NCBI RefSeq assembly: GCF_014905555.1
Contig: NZ_BNGS01000008.1
Span: 186,001-250,000 of the forward strand
Direction: 5' to 3'
Origin: Streptomyces sp. Y2F8-2
GTDB taxonomy: Bacteria > Actinomycetota > Actinomycetes > Streptomycetales > Streptomycetaceae
Length of the DNA stretch: 64,000 nucleotides
Positions within the stretch are counted from its first letter, which is position 1; each line of letters opens with the position of its first letter. Positions 1 through 7,678 of the stretch are shown here, piece by piece. A program made the translations under genes and the position numbers. The notes under the pieces are model-generated. The model did no database searches and was not told where the DNA came from. It worked only from the letters and a program-made list of their open reading frames with translations.

Positions 1-470
1 ATGCGCACACCGGTCAGCACGGGCAGCGTGTCGTCACGGCCGGCGGCGATCGCGACCTGCTGCACGGCGGAGGCGAAGACCTCGCCGGGGACCGTGCCCG
101 TCGCGTTCGGCATCTGCGGCAGCGCCGGGTACTCCTCCACAGGCAGTGTGTGCAGGGTGAACCGGGAGGAGCCGCAGACCACCGTCGCCCGTACACCGTC
201 TGTGGAAATCTCCACCGGACGGTTGGGGAGTGCGCGTGAGATGTCGGCGAGGAGGCGGCCGGAGACGAGGACCGTGCCCTCCTCCTCGACCTCCGCCTCC
301 ACGGACACGCGCGCGGAGACCTCGTAGTCGAAGCTGGACAGGCTCAGCTGGCCGTCCTCGGCCCTCAGCAGCAGGCCGGCGAGGACAGGCGCCGGCGGAC
401 GGGCCGGGAGGCTGCGCGCCGCCCAGGCCACTGCCTCCGCGAGTACGTCGCGTTCCACCCGGATCTTCAC
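1..470 (-). CDS. dnaN: DNA polymerase III sliding clamp beta subunit (5' part, cut by window edge)
   Basis: This is the N-terminal ~156 residues of the replicative beta clamp, the ring that tethers DNA polymerase III to DNA. The gene reads leftward and runs off the left edge. The start is GTG at 468-470 (V-K-I-R-V-E-R-D), preceded on the minus strand by GGAGG about 9 nt upstream. The visible part has the typical clamp features of an early A-x-R-S-L-P segment, then R-L-L-A-D-I-S-R-A-L-P and the E-Y-P-A-L-P motif. It lies across oriC from dnaA and reads in the same direction, as in other actinobacteria. The identity is firm; the C-terminal part is not visible. Confidence 0.95.
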   Translation of the reverse strand, partial: MKIRVERDVLAEAVAWAARSLPARPPAPVLAGLLLRAEDGQLSLSSFDYEVSARVSVEAEVEEEGTVLVSGRLLADISRALPNRPVEISTDGVRATVVCGSSRFTLHTLPVEEYPALPQMPNATGTVPGEVFASAVQQVAIAAGRDDTLPVLTGVR

Positions 471-1322
471 CGTAAGCCGCCTCCTGCTGTTGCCGGCGCT
501 CTCGCCCTGCCTGGCCTTCGTCGTCTGACTCGGTGTCGTGGGTCCCGGTGAGGGGAAGGACACCGGGGACCAGTCTGACGCACCCCACTGACAGTAGGTG
601 CCTCTCGGGGTCAAGTCGTGACGAGGGGCAGTCGGGAGCCGGAGGGCGAGTTGTGCACAGACCCCGCTTCCAAGCGAATTCCCCGGTCTCTCTAGTTGGG
701 AGTAGTAGTAGGGCCTGTGGAAACCGTGGATAACCGCGTTGTCCCAGGTCGGAGGCGGAATTTTGTCCACGGGGCCTGTGGGCGCAGCCCGTGGACAACC
801 AGGGGTCTCTGTGGAGAACGGAAAGTTCTGCACACCCCGTGCACAGCCTCGGGGCACTTCTCCCCAGTGCCGTCCCCAGCTTTACACGCCTTTCCCACAG
901 GGCAACCCAGCACCTTGGTGTGACGCCTTTCACTCCGGTCGGTGAGGAGGCGCGTCGTGTTGCCGAACAGTGGACAGGACTGTGGAGAAGCTGGGGATCA
1001 CTGGGGACAACCCGCCTCAGCCTGTGGGTGGCCGGTGGACAACCCCGTGCACAGCCTGTGGATCTTCTCCTCGTCCACAGACTGTGGAGATTCCCCGTCC
1101 ACGAATCCACAAGCCGGTGAGCTGGCCTGATGGTTCTTCCCCCGCACCCCCTGTGGACACGATCTGGACAACTCCGCGGTCCCCAGGATGTGGACGGAAG
1201 AAAGTCACCGGATCTGTGGAGAGTGGCCGTAACCCGGGAGGTAATCGAACAGCGGGTGTCGCAGGGCATCCGTGGGCCGGGGCGCGGGCAAGCCGCCCTG
1301 AGCCCGAGGGGAACGCAAAAGG
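471..1322. other. oriC: Chromosomal replication origin oriC
   Basis: This 850-bp gene-free stretch between dnaN and dnaA is dense in DnaA boxes (Streptomyces consensus TTGTCCACA, either strand). Matches or near matches lie at 651-659, 725-733, 763-771, 790-798, 810-818, 969-977, 981-989, 1002-1010, 1034-1042, 1057-1065, 1071-1079, 1083-1091, 1095-1103, 1152-1160, 1163-1171, 1189-1197 and 1215-1223. They occur in both orientations. Streptomyces origins are known to carry roughly this number of boxes and no 13-mer array like that of E. coli. Apparent reading frames in this stretch lack coding character. Confidence 0.93.
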
Positions 1323-1353
1323 AGGCGCCCCGGGGTCTTGCCCCGGGGCGCCT
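1323..1353 (-). terminator. dnaA terminator hairpin
   Basis: A perfect 13-bp stem (1323-1335 paired with 1341-1353, 5-nt loop) lies 55 bp beyond the dnaA stop codon. It has no long U-tract, as is usual in Streptomyces. It would stop leftward dnaA transcripts before they enter oriC. Confidence 0.8.
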
Positions 1354-1407
1354 GCGGAGGCGTAGGACCGTCCGCGCCGGCCCGTGCCGACCGCGTCAGC
1401 CGTTCTG

Positions 1408-3354
1408 TCAGCCGTTCTTGATGCGGTTCGTCAGTTCCGTCACCTGGTTGTAGATGGAGCGCCGCTCCGCCATCAGCGCGCGGATCTTGCGATCGGCGTG
1501 CATCACCGTCGTGTGGTCGCGGCCCCCGAACTGCGCGCCGATCTTCGGCAGCGACAGATCGGTCAGCTCACGGCACAGATACATCGCGATCTGCCGTGCG
1601 GTCACCAGGGCGCGGCCGCGCGAGGTGCCGCACAGGTCCTCCACCGTCAGCCCGAAGTAGTCGGCGGTGGCGGCCATGATGGCCGTCGCGGTGATCTCGG
1701 GGGCCGTGTCCTCGCCGCCCGGGATCAGGTCCTTGAGCACGATCTCCGTCAGGCCCAGGTCCACGGGCTGCCGGTTGAGCGACGCGAACGCCGTCACGCG
1801 GATCAGCGCGCCCTCCAGCTCGCGGATGTTGCGCGAGATCCGGGAGGCGATGAACTCCAGCACCTCCGGCGGCGCGTTCAGCTGCTCCTGTACCGCCTTC
1901 TTGCGCAGGATCGCGATGCGCGTCTCCAGCTCCGGCGGCTGGACGTCGGTGATCAGTCCCCACTCGAAGCGGTTGCGCAGCCGGTCCTCCAGGGTGACCA
2001 GCTGCTTGGGCGGCCGGTCCGAGGACAGCACGATCTGCTTGTTGGCGTTGTGGAGGGTGTTGAAGGTGTGGAAGAACTCCTCCTGCGTCGACTCCTTCTG
2101 CGCCAGGAACTGGATGTCGTCGACGAGCAGGATGTCCATGTCGCGGTAGCGCTTGCGGAAGGCATCCGCCTTGCCGTCGCGGATGGAGTTGATGAACTCG
2201 TTGGTGAACTCCTCCGAGCTCACATACCGCACGCGCGTGCCGGGGTACAGGCTGCGCGCGTAATGCCCGATCGCGTGCAGCAGGTGCGTCTTGCCGAGCC
2301 CGGACTCCCCATAGATGAACAGGGGGTTGTACGCCTTGGCCGGTGCCTCGGCGACGGCGACGGCGGCGGCGTGCGCGAAGCGGTTCGAGGCACCGATCAC
2401 GAACGTGTCGAAGAGGTACTTGGGGTTCAGGCGCGCGGTGGGCTCGCCCGGCCCGGTCGCCGGCGCGGGCTGCGCGGCCAGCGGACCGGGGGCGCCGGTC
2501 GTGGGCAGGTTCGGGCCGACCGGGCCCCCTCTGTGCACATGGCCGTTGCCGGAGGGCGGCTCCGGGAGCTCACGGCGGTCGGGCCGCTGCTGCTCGTAGT
2601 CGGGGCGCCCGCTGTCGTACTCCGAGCGCCCGCTGTCGTAATCCGGGCGTCCGCCGTCGTAGTCGGGTCGTCCGCCGTCGTAGTCCGAGCGCTGCTGCTC
2701 GTACGGCGACCGGTCCAGGGACTGCGCACGGTAGTCCGGTGTCGCGTACGGGTCGCGCTCGGGGAAGCCGAGCCGCTGCTGCTGCCAGCCGTAGTCGTCC
2801 TGGGTGGGGCGCGGCCAGGCGCCGGGCTCAGGTCGCTGGTACTCGCCCGGGTACGCAGGCCGGGCGGCCGGGAGCTGGTCGGCGCGGGCGGGCGGGAGCT
2901 GGTCGCCGGGACGCTGGTCGGGGCGGCCCGCGCGGTGGTCGCGGTGGTCGCGGTGGTCGTCGGCACGGTGACGGCCGTACCCCTCGTAGCCGCCGCCGTC
3001 ATAGGCGTCGCGGCCCTGCGGAGAGGGCAGCTCGGGCTCGTCGTAGCGGGACTGGGCGGGCGGGGCGGGCGGCTCGCCCGCGGAGTCGTCGACGGTGATC
3101 GCGATACGGATCGGGCGGCCGCACTCACGGCTCAGCGTCTCGCTGACGATCGGCGCCAGCCGACCCTCGAGGACACCCTTCGCGAACTCGTTCGGAACGG
3201 CGAGCAGGGCGGTGTCGGCCACCAGCGCCAGCGGCTGGCAGCGCCTGATCCAGTGCTCGTCCTTCGCCTCGACGCCCGGCCCGTGGCCCTCACCGAGGAG
3301 CTGCTCGAGTACTCGCGGCCACACTGCGGCAAGATCGGCGGGTACGTCAGCCAC
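1408..3354 (-). CDS. dnaA: Chromosomal replication initiator DnaA
   Basis: DnaA is the AAA+ initiator that binds DnaA boxes and opens oriC. The protein has 648 residues, longer than E. coli DnaA (467) because of an extended acidic and basic linker (domain II, about residues 95-300). Domain I is at ~1-90. The AAA+ core carries Walker A G-E-S-G-L-G-K-T-H and Walker B D-I-L-L-V-D-D-I-Q-F. The C-terminal DNA-binding domain has the signature G-G-R-D-H-T-T-V-M-H. The start is GTG at 3352-3354. Domain II contains five consecutive 7-residue repeats of the type Y-D-x-G-R-P-D (about residues 222-255). Two DnaA boxes upstream suggest autoregulation. The identity is certain. Confidence 0.98.
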   Translation of the reverse strand: MADVPADLAAVWPRVLEQLLGEGHGPGVEAKDEHWIRRCQPLALVADTALLAVPNEFAKGVLEGRLAPIVSETLSRECGRPIRIAITVDDSAGEPPAPPAQSRYDEPELPSPQGRDAYDGGGYEGYGRHRADDHRDHRDHRAGRPDQRPGDQLPPARADQLPAARPAYPGEYQRPEPGAWPRPTQDDYGWQQQRLGFPERDPYATPDYRAQSLDRSPYEQQRSDYDGGRPDYDGGRPDYDSGRSEYDSGRPDYEQQRPDRRELPEPPSGNGHVHRGGPVGPNLPTTGAPGPLAAQPAPATGPGEPTARLNPKYLFDTFVIGASNRFAHAAAVAVAEAPAKAYNPLFIYGESGLGKTHLLHAIGHYARSLYPGTRVRYVSSEEFTNEFINSIRDGKADAFRKRYRDMDILLVDDIQFLAQKESTQEEFFHTFNTLHNANKQIVLSSDRPPKQLVTLEDRLRNRFEWGLITDVQPPELETRIAILRKKAVQEQLNAPPEVLEFIASRISRNIRELEGALIRVTAFASLNRQPVDLGLTEIVLKDLIPGGEDTAPEITATAIMAATADYFGLTVEDLCGTSRGRALVTARQIAMYLCRELTDLSLPKIGAQFGGRDHTTVMHADRKIRALMAERRSIYNQVTELTNRIKNG

Positions 3355-3779
3355 AGGGCACGCTCTCTCACAGGTCCCACGAACGTGTGGTTGCGGGACG
3401 GGTCGGGATGTGAATCGGTTCGGTCAGGTCGGGAGCAAAACTGCTCGGGCAGGGATAAGGGAACGAATCGGAGTCCAGTCACGGTAGTCAGGGCGGCCCG
3501 TGCGGTTCAAGTTGTTGTCCCCAGCCTGTGGACAAGTGTCCCCGACCGGCCACCGGTTTGACCGGATGGCGCAGCCCCGCGTACCGTAACCAGGTCGAGT
3601 TGTCGATGGCTGCTGCCGCCTGCCTCCGATGGGCACAGATCACGTACCAGTGTGCCGACCAGGGCACATTTCGGTGATCGGGAAGCGGTGCACTCGGGCG
3701 TAATGCGAGCTACTCGTGGGCGCACGGTGACAGCCAGGCGACACCCCGCCACCCACCGAATCATTACTGGAGCCCCCGA
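3355..3779. promoter_or_regulatory. dnaA / rpmH divergent promoter region with two DnaA boxes
   Basis: This 425-bp spacer lies between the divergent dnaA and rpmH genes. It contains TTGTCCCCA at 3515-3523 and a perfect inverted box TGTGGACAA at 3527-3535, about 160-180 bp upstream of the dnaA start. A two-box arrangement in the dnaA promoter, used for autoregulation, has been described in Streptomyces lividans. The rest holds no convincing gene. The rpmH promoter must lie in its right half, but I cannot place its -10 and -35 with confidence. Confidence 0.75.
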
Positions 3780-3917
3780 GTGAGCAAGCGCACCTTCCAG
3801 CCGAACAACCGTCGTCGCGCGAAGACCCACGGCTTCCGGCTGCGTATGCGCACCCGTGCCGGCCGCGCCATCCTGGCGTCCCGCCGCAGCAAGGGTCGCG
3901 CCCGTCTGTCCGCCTGA
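3780..3917 (+). CDS. rpmH: 50S ribosomal protein L34
   Basis: This 45-residue, strongly basic ribosomal protein belongs to the large subunit. The start is GTG at 3780 and the sequence opens S-K-R-T-F-Q-P-N-N-R-R-R-A-K-T-H-G-F, the family signature. It is the first gene of the conserved rightward rpmH-rnpA-yidD-yidC-jag cluster, with rnpA starting 18 nt downstream. GGAG precedes the start by a few bases. Length and sequence are typical of L34. Confidence 0.98.
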   Translation: MSKRTFQPNNRRRAKTHGFRLRMRTRAGRAILASRRSKGRARLSA

Positions 3918-3935
3918 TCGCGTACAGGTCATGAC

Positions 3936-4310
3936 GTGCTGCCTACCGAGCATCGGCTGAGGCGGCGCGAGGACTTCGCGACCGCGGTACGCCGAGGACG
4001 CCGGGCCGGACGCCCGCTTCTCGTCGTCCACCTACGTAGCGGTGCCACGGACCCGCACGCGCCTGGGGAGAGCGCTCCCCCGACGCGTGCGGGTTTCGTC
4101 GTGAGCAAGGCCGTGGGTGGAGCGGTCGTACGCAACAAGGTGAAGCGCAGGCTTCGCCATCTGATGCGTGACCGAGTGGCCCTGTTGCCCCCCGGTAGCC
4201 TGGTAGTCGTACGAGCGCTGCCCGGTGCGGGTGACGCCGACCATGCACAGCTGGCCCGAGACCTGGATGCCGCCCTGCAGCGGCTGCTGGGAGGAGGGGG
4301 CGCGCGATGA
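3936..4310 (+). CDS. rnpA: Ribonuclease P protein component
   Basis: This is the protein subunit of RNase P, which helps the catalytic RNA trim the 5' leader of tRNA precursors. It has 124 residues and starts with GTG at 3936 (L-P-T-E-H-R-L-R-R-R-E-D-F). The family signature is present around residues 60-80: V-S-K-A-V-G-G-A-V-V-R-N-K-V-K-R-R-L-R. The stop overlaps the yidD start by ATGA at 4307-4310, which indicates translational coupling. Confidence 0.97.
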   Translation: MLPTEHRLRRREDFATAVRRGRRAGRPLLVVHLRSGATDPHAPGESAPPTRAGFVVSKAVGGAVVRNKVKRRLRHLMRDRVALLPPGSLVVVRALPGAGDADHAQLARDLDAALQRLLGGGGAR

Positions 4311-4660
4311 AGTACCCGCTGCTGGCTCTGATCAAGCTGTACCAGTGGACGATCAGTCCGCTGCTAGGGCCCGTTTGCAAGTACTACCCGTCGTGTTCCC
4401 ACTACGGCTACACGGCCATCGACCGGCACGGTGCGATCAAGGGCACGGCACTGACCGCCTGGCGCATCCTGCGGTGCAATCCGTGGTCGCTCGGCGGTGT
4501 GGACCATGTCCCGCCGCGCAAGCGTCCGCGGTGGCACGAAATGCTGCGTGACGCCTGGCGTGCACGCAAGGGCGGGCCCTCCGCCGCCGAACCGGCCACC
4601 GCGGGGAATCTCCCTTCGAGCCCGGCCGCAGAGACCTCGTCCCATGCCCAAGGAGCATGA
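4307..4660 (+). CDS. yidD: Membrane protein insertion efficiency factor YidD
   Basis: YidD is a small membrane-associated protein thought to assist insertion of membrane proteins by YidC. It has 117 residues, with the family pattern near the N terminus (L-I-K-L-Y-Q-W-T-I-S-P) followed by the conserved cysteines of C-K-Y-Y-P-S-C-S-H-Y-G and, later, L-R-C-N-P-W-S-L-G-G-V-D. The last ~30 residues are a nonconserved Ala/Pro/Ser-rich tail. It is coupled to rnpA by a 4-bp overlap and stops 3 nt before yidC. Confidence 0.96.
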   Translation: MKYPLLALIKLYQWTISPLLGPVCKYYPSCSHYGYTAIDRHGAIKGTALTAWRILRCNPWSLGGVDHVPPRKRPRWHEMLRDAWRARKGGPSAAEPATAGNLPSSPAAETSSHAQGA

Positions 4661-4663
4661 TTA

Positions 4664-5953
4664 GTGGACACGATTGCCAGCCTCTTCAGCTTCATCACCA
4701 CACCCGTTTCGTGGGTCATCGTCCAGTTCCACAAGGTGTACGGCGCGATCTTCGGCGCCGACACGGGCTGGGCCTGGGGCCTGTCCATCGTGTCCCTGGT
4801 GATCCTTATCCGTATCTGCCTGATCCCGCTCTTCGTGAAGCAGATCAAGGCGACCCGGGCCATGCAGACGCTCCAGCCCGAGATGAAGAAGATCCAGGAG
4901 CGCTACAAGAACGACAAACAGCGTCAGTCCGAAGAGATGATGAAGCTGTACAAGGAGTCGGGTACCAACCCGCTCTCCTCGTGCCTTCCCATCCTGGCGC
5001 AGTCTCCGTTCTTCTTCGCCCTCTACCACGTGCTCAACGGCATCGCGACGGGCAAGACGATCGGTGTCATCAACGACCCGCTGCTTGCCAGCGCCCGTAA
5101 GGCGCACATCTTCGGCGCCCCGCTTGCCGCGAAGTTCACGGACGGCGCGGACAAGGTCGCCGCGCTCGGCGCCTCACTGACCGACGTCCGGGTCGTCACC
5201 GCGGTCATGATCGTCCTGATGTCTGCGTCGCAGTTCTACACGCAGCGCCAGCTGATGACGAAGAACGTCGACACGACGGTGAAGACGCCGTTCATGCAGC
5301 AGCAGAAGATGCTGATGTACGTCTTCCCGGTCATGTTCGCCGTCTTCGGCATCAACTTCCCGGTCGGTGTCCTCGTCTACTGGCTGACCACCAACGTGTG
5401 GACCATGGGCCAGCAGATGTACGTGATCCACAACAACCCGACCCCGGGTTCCAAGGCCCAGGCCGCTTACCTGGAGCGCCTGTACAAGCACGTCACGCAC
5501 CACGGCAAGATCCGCCGGCGGAGTGAGAAGGCCATCGTCAAGGCGATCGTCGCCAAGGGCCGCGACCGCAACGAGTTCGAGCGCAAGTTCATCAACGGTC
5601 TGACCAAGGCGGGCCTCGCGGCCCAGCCCGACGGCACTGTGGTGAAGAGCGAGGTCACGGCCGCCGCCACCGCCGATGACGCTACGACGGCCGCCGGTGC
5701 CGCCGGCCCGAAGCGTCAGCAGCCCAAGCGGCAGAGCAAGGCGCAGCGCCAGTCCGGTGGGGCCAAGCCGGCCGGGGGCTCCGAGCCGACGTCCTCCTCG
5801 CCGTCGCTGGACAAGGCCGATGAGCCGCAGGACACCAAGCCTGCCGGTGCCGCCAAGAAGACGACGCAGCAGCCCGGCAATGGCGCCCGTAGCCGGGCCC
5901 AGTCCGGTCAGCGCAAGGGTCCGCAGCGGCCCAAGTCCCCGTCCAAGAAGTAA
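4664..5953 (+). CDS. yidC: Membrane protein insertase YidC/Oxa1
   Basis: YidC inserts and folds inner-membrane proteins, alone or with the Sec translocon. It has 429 residues and starts with GTG at 4664, with AGGAG 8 nt upstream. It is of the Gram-positive/actinobacterial type and lacks the large periplasmic domain of E. coli YidC. The N-terminal half holds the Oxa1 core, with membrane segments around residues 5-25, 35-55, 95-120, 175-195 and 215-240. The last ~150 residues form a basic, Ala/Gln/Lys-rich cytoplasmic tail, as expected for ribosome contact. Confidence 0.97.
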   Translation: MDTIASLFSFITTPVSWVIVQFHKVYGAIFGADTGWAWGLSIVSLVILIRICLIPLFVKQIKATRAMQTLQPEMKKIQERYKNDKQRQSEEMMKLYKESGTNPLSSCLPILAQSPFFFALYHVLNGIATGKTIGVINDPLLASARKAHIFGAPLAAKFTDGADKVAALGASLTDVRVVTAVMIVLMSASQFYTQRQLMTKNVDTTVKTPFMQQQKMLMYVFPVMFAVFGINFPVGVLVYWLTTNVWTMGQQMYVIHNNPTPGSKAQAAYLERLYKHVTHHGKIRRRSEKAIVKAIVAKGRDRNEFERKFINGLTKAGLAAQPDGTVVKSEVTAAATADDATTAAGAAGPKRQQPKRQSKAQRQSGGAKPAGGSEPTSSSPSLDKADEPQDTKPAGAAKKTTQQPGNGARSRAQSGQRKGPQRPKSPSKK

Positions 5954-5968
5954 GAAGGAGTCCATCCC

Positions 5969-6481
5969 GTGACGGAAGGCACCACCTCCGCCGCTGCCGA
6001 GGGTGCAGACACCCTGACCCGCCTGGAGCAGGAGGGTGAGATCGCGGCGGACTACCTCGAGGGTCTGCTGGACATCGCCGATCTCGACGGCGACATCGAC
6101 ATGGACGTCGAGGGCGACCGCGCGTCCGTCTCGATCATCAGCGACACGGGCAGCCGTGACCTGCAGAAGCTGGTCGGCCGTGACGGTGAGGTGCTGGAGG
6201 CGCTCCAGGAGCTCACGCGCCTGGCCGTGCACCGGGAGACCGGCGACCGCAGCCGCCTGATGCTCGACATCGCGGGCTTCCGCGCCAAGAAGCGCGCCGA
6301 GCTCTCCGAACTCGGCGCCAAGGCGGCGGCCGAGGTCAGGAGCTCGGGCGAGCCCGTGAAGCTCAAGCCGATGACGCCGTTCGAGCGCAAGGTGGTGCAC
6401 GACGCGGTCAAGTCCGCGGGCCTGCGCAGCGAGTCCGAGGGCGAGGAGCCGCAGCGCTTCGTCGTCGTGCTGCCCGCCTGA
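5969..6481 (+). CDS. jag: Jag/KhpB family single-stranded nucleic-acid-binding protein
   Basis: This 170-residue RNA-binding protein has a KH domain (about residues 35-95, with V-G-R-D-G-E-V-L-E-A-L-Q as the GxxG-like loop) followed by an R3H domain (about 100-165, motif R-K-V-V-H). It lacks the N-terminal Jag_N domain seen in Firmicutes. The start is GTG at 5969 after AGAAGGAG. It closes the rpmH-yidC cluster, and a strong terminator follows. In other bacteria KhpB acts with KhpA on mRNA and cell-division control; the role here is inferred. Confidence 0.93.
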   Translation: MTEGTTSAAAEGADTLTRLEQEGEIAADYLEGLLDIADLDGDIDMDVEGDRASVSIISDTGSRDLQKLVGRDGEVLEALQELTRLAVHRETGDRSRLMLDIAGFRAKKRAELSELGAKAAAEVRSSGEPVKLKPMTPFERKVVHDAVKSAGLRSESEGEEPQRFVVVLPA

Positions 6482-6500
6482 ATCGGTCCGTACGTCTCTC

Positions 6501-6529
6501 CGGCCCCGTCTGTAGCGCAGACGGGGCCG
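6501..6529 (+). terminator. Terminator after jag
   Basis: A perfect 12-bp stem (6501-6512 with 6518-6529, 5-nt loop) lies 20 bp after the jag stop codon. It separates the yidC cluster from rsmG. Confidence 0.85.
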
Positions 6530-6599
6530 AACTTTGTCAGCCTGGTAGTTCTGGTGATCGGCGCTGGTCGCGCTGATGCGGTACGGAAGGACGGTCCCC

Positions 6600-7316
6600 G
6601 TGACGGAGGCAGCGGAGCTCCCCCCTGCGCCCGAACAGGCACGTGACGTATTCGGTGATCGCTTCGCGGATGCGGTCCGGTACGCCGAGCTGCTGGCAGA
6701 GGCGGGCGTGCAACGAGGGCTGATCGGCCCGCGCGAGGTGCCCCGCCTGTGGGAGAGGCACCTGCTGAACTGCGCGGTGCTCTCGGAGGTCGTCCCCGAG
6801 GGGGTGACGGTGTGCGATGTCGGCTCGGGCGCCGGCCTGCCCGGCATTCCGCTGGCGCTCGTCCGGGAAGACCTGAAGATCACGCTGCTCGAGCCGCTGC
6901 TGCGGCGCACCAATTTCCTCACCGAGGTCGTCGAGCTGCTCGGCCTTGATCATGTGACCGTCGTTCGCGGTCGCGCCGAGGAGGTCATGGGCAAGATTCC
7001 GCCGGTCCATGTCGTGACCGCGCGGGCGGTGGCTCCGCTGGACCGTCTGGCCACCTGGGGCATTCCGCTGCTGCGTCCCTACGGGGAGATGCTGGCCCTC
7101 AAGGGCGACACCGCGGAAGAGGAGCTGAAGAGTGCGGCCACCGCTCTGGCCAAGCTCGGTGCGGTGGAGACGTCCATCCTCCATGTAGGGGAGGGCATCG
7201 TGGACCCGCCGTCGACCGTGGTGCGGGTCGAGGTCGGGGAGAGCCCCGGTGGGGTGCGGTTCGCGGCCAAGCGGGCTAAGGCGGCCCGGACGGGGCGGGC
7301 ACGCCGACGTCGTTGA
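6600..7316 (+). CDS. rsmG: 16S rRNA (guanine-N7)-methyltransferase RsmG (GidB)
   Basis: RsmG methylates the N7 of a guanine in the 530 loop of 16S rRNA using S-adenosylmethionine; its loss gives low-level streptomycin resistance in Streptomyces. The protein has 238 residues. The SAM-binding motif V-C-D-V-G-S-G-A-G-L-P-G-I-P lies at about residues 70-83. I chose GTG at 6600 because GGAAGG precedes it at about 9 nt and V-T-E-A-A-E-L-P-P matches the usual Streptomyces N terminus. An in-frame ATG at 6576 has no ribosome-binding site. Confidence 0.95.
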   Translation: MTEAAELPPAPEQARDVFGDRFADAVRYAELLAEAGVQRGLIGPREVPRLWERHLLNCAVLSEVVPEGVTVCDVGSGAGLPGIPLALVREDLKITLLEPLLRRTNFLTEVVELLGLDHVTVVRGRAEEVMGKIPPVHVVTARAVAPLDRLATWGIPLLRPYGEMLALKGDTAEEELKSAATALAKLGAVETSILHVGEGIVDPPSTVVRVEVGESPGGVRFAAKRAKAARTGRARRRR

Positions 7317-7678
7317 TCTGGCGGTTGTCTGATCTGGTCTGAGTGTGGGCGGTACGCCACACAAGCTGCCAAACCTACGCATCTCGGAGTGTCGCGGGGG
7401 CCCGGCCGCGGCTGCTGTGCATCGTGTTTCACGTGAAACGTCGCTCACTGCTGCACGGCATCATCAGTCGCGGCCGGGCTGCGGCCGAACCCCGCGAACG
7501 TAAGCCTCTCCGATCGCTCGGAAAACGGTCCACTCATAGCGAGGTGTCCCCCGTGGAGGGTACGGAGTTGTCCACAGAGGTGGATTTCTCCACAGAAGAC
7601 CAGACCTCACTGGTTCACAACCCCGAAGGCATGGGAGGCTCTGTTCATTGCGAGCCTGATGTCGAGGAGAGTGAATCC
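7317..7678. promoter_or_regulatory. rsmG-parA spacer with parS and DnaA boxes
   Basis: This 360-bp leader precedes parA. It contains a perfect parS at 7426-7439, a perfect DnaA box TTGTCCACA at 7568-7576 and a second box-like TTCTCCACA at 7586-7594. The parA frame is open through it back to 7343, but third-position G+C is too low for Streptomyces coding sequence, so I treat it as the parAB promoter region. Streptomyces parAB is known to have a developmentally induced promoter; I cannot place it by eye. Confidence 0.6.
7426..7439. promoter_or_regulatory. parS: parS site (perfect)
   Basis: Exact GTTTCACGTGAAAC, the ParB-binding centromere sequence of actinobacteria. It lies in the leader of parA. 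Confidence 0.97.

Noticed and set aside
1384..3561. 725-codon plus-strand frame opposite dnaA
   Set aside because: It is the antisense shadow of dnaA, a common artefact in high-G+C genomes.
7343..7678. N-terminal extension of ParA back to 7343
   Set aside because: Third-position G+C is too low, and the segment contains a parS and DnaA boxes; it looks like leader DNA.
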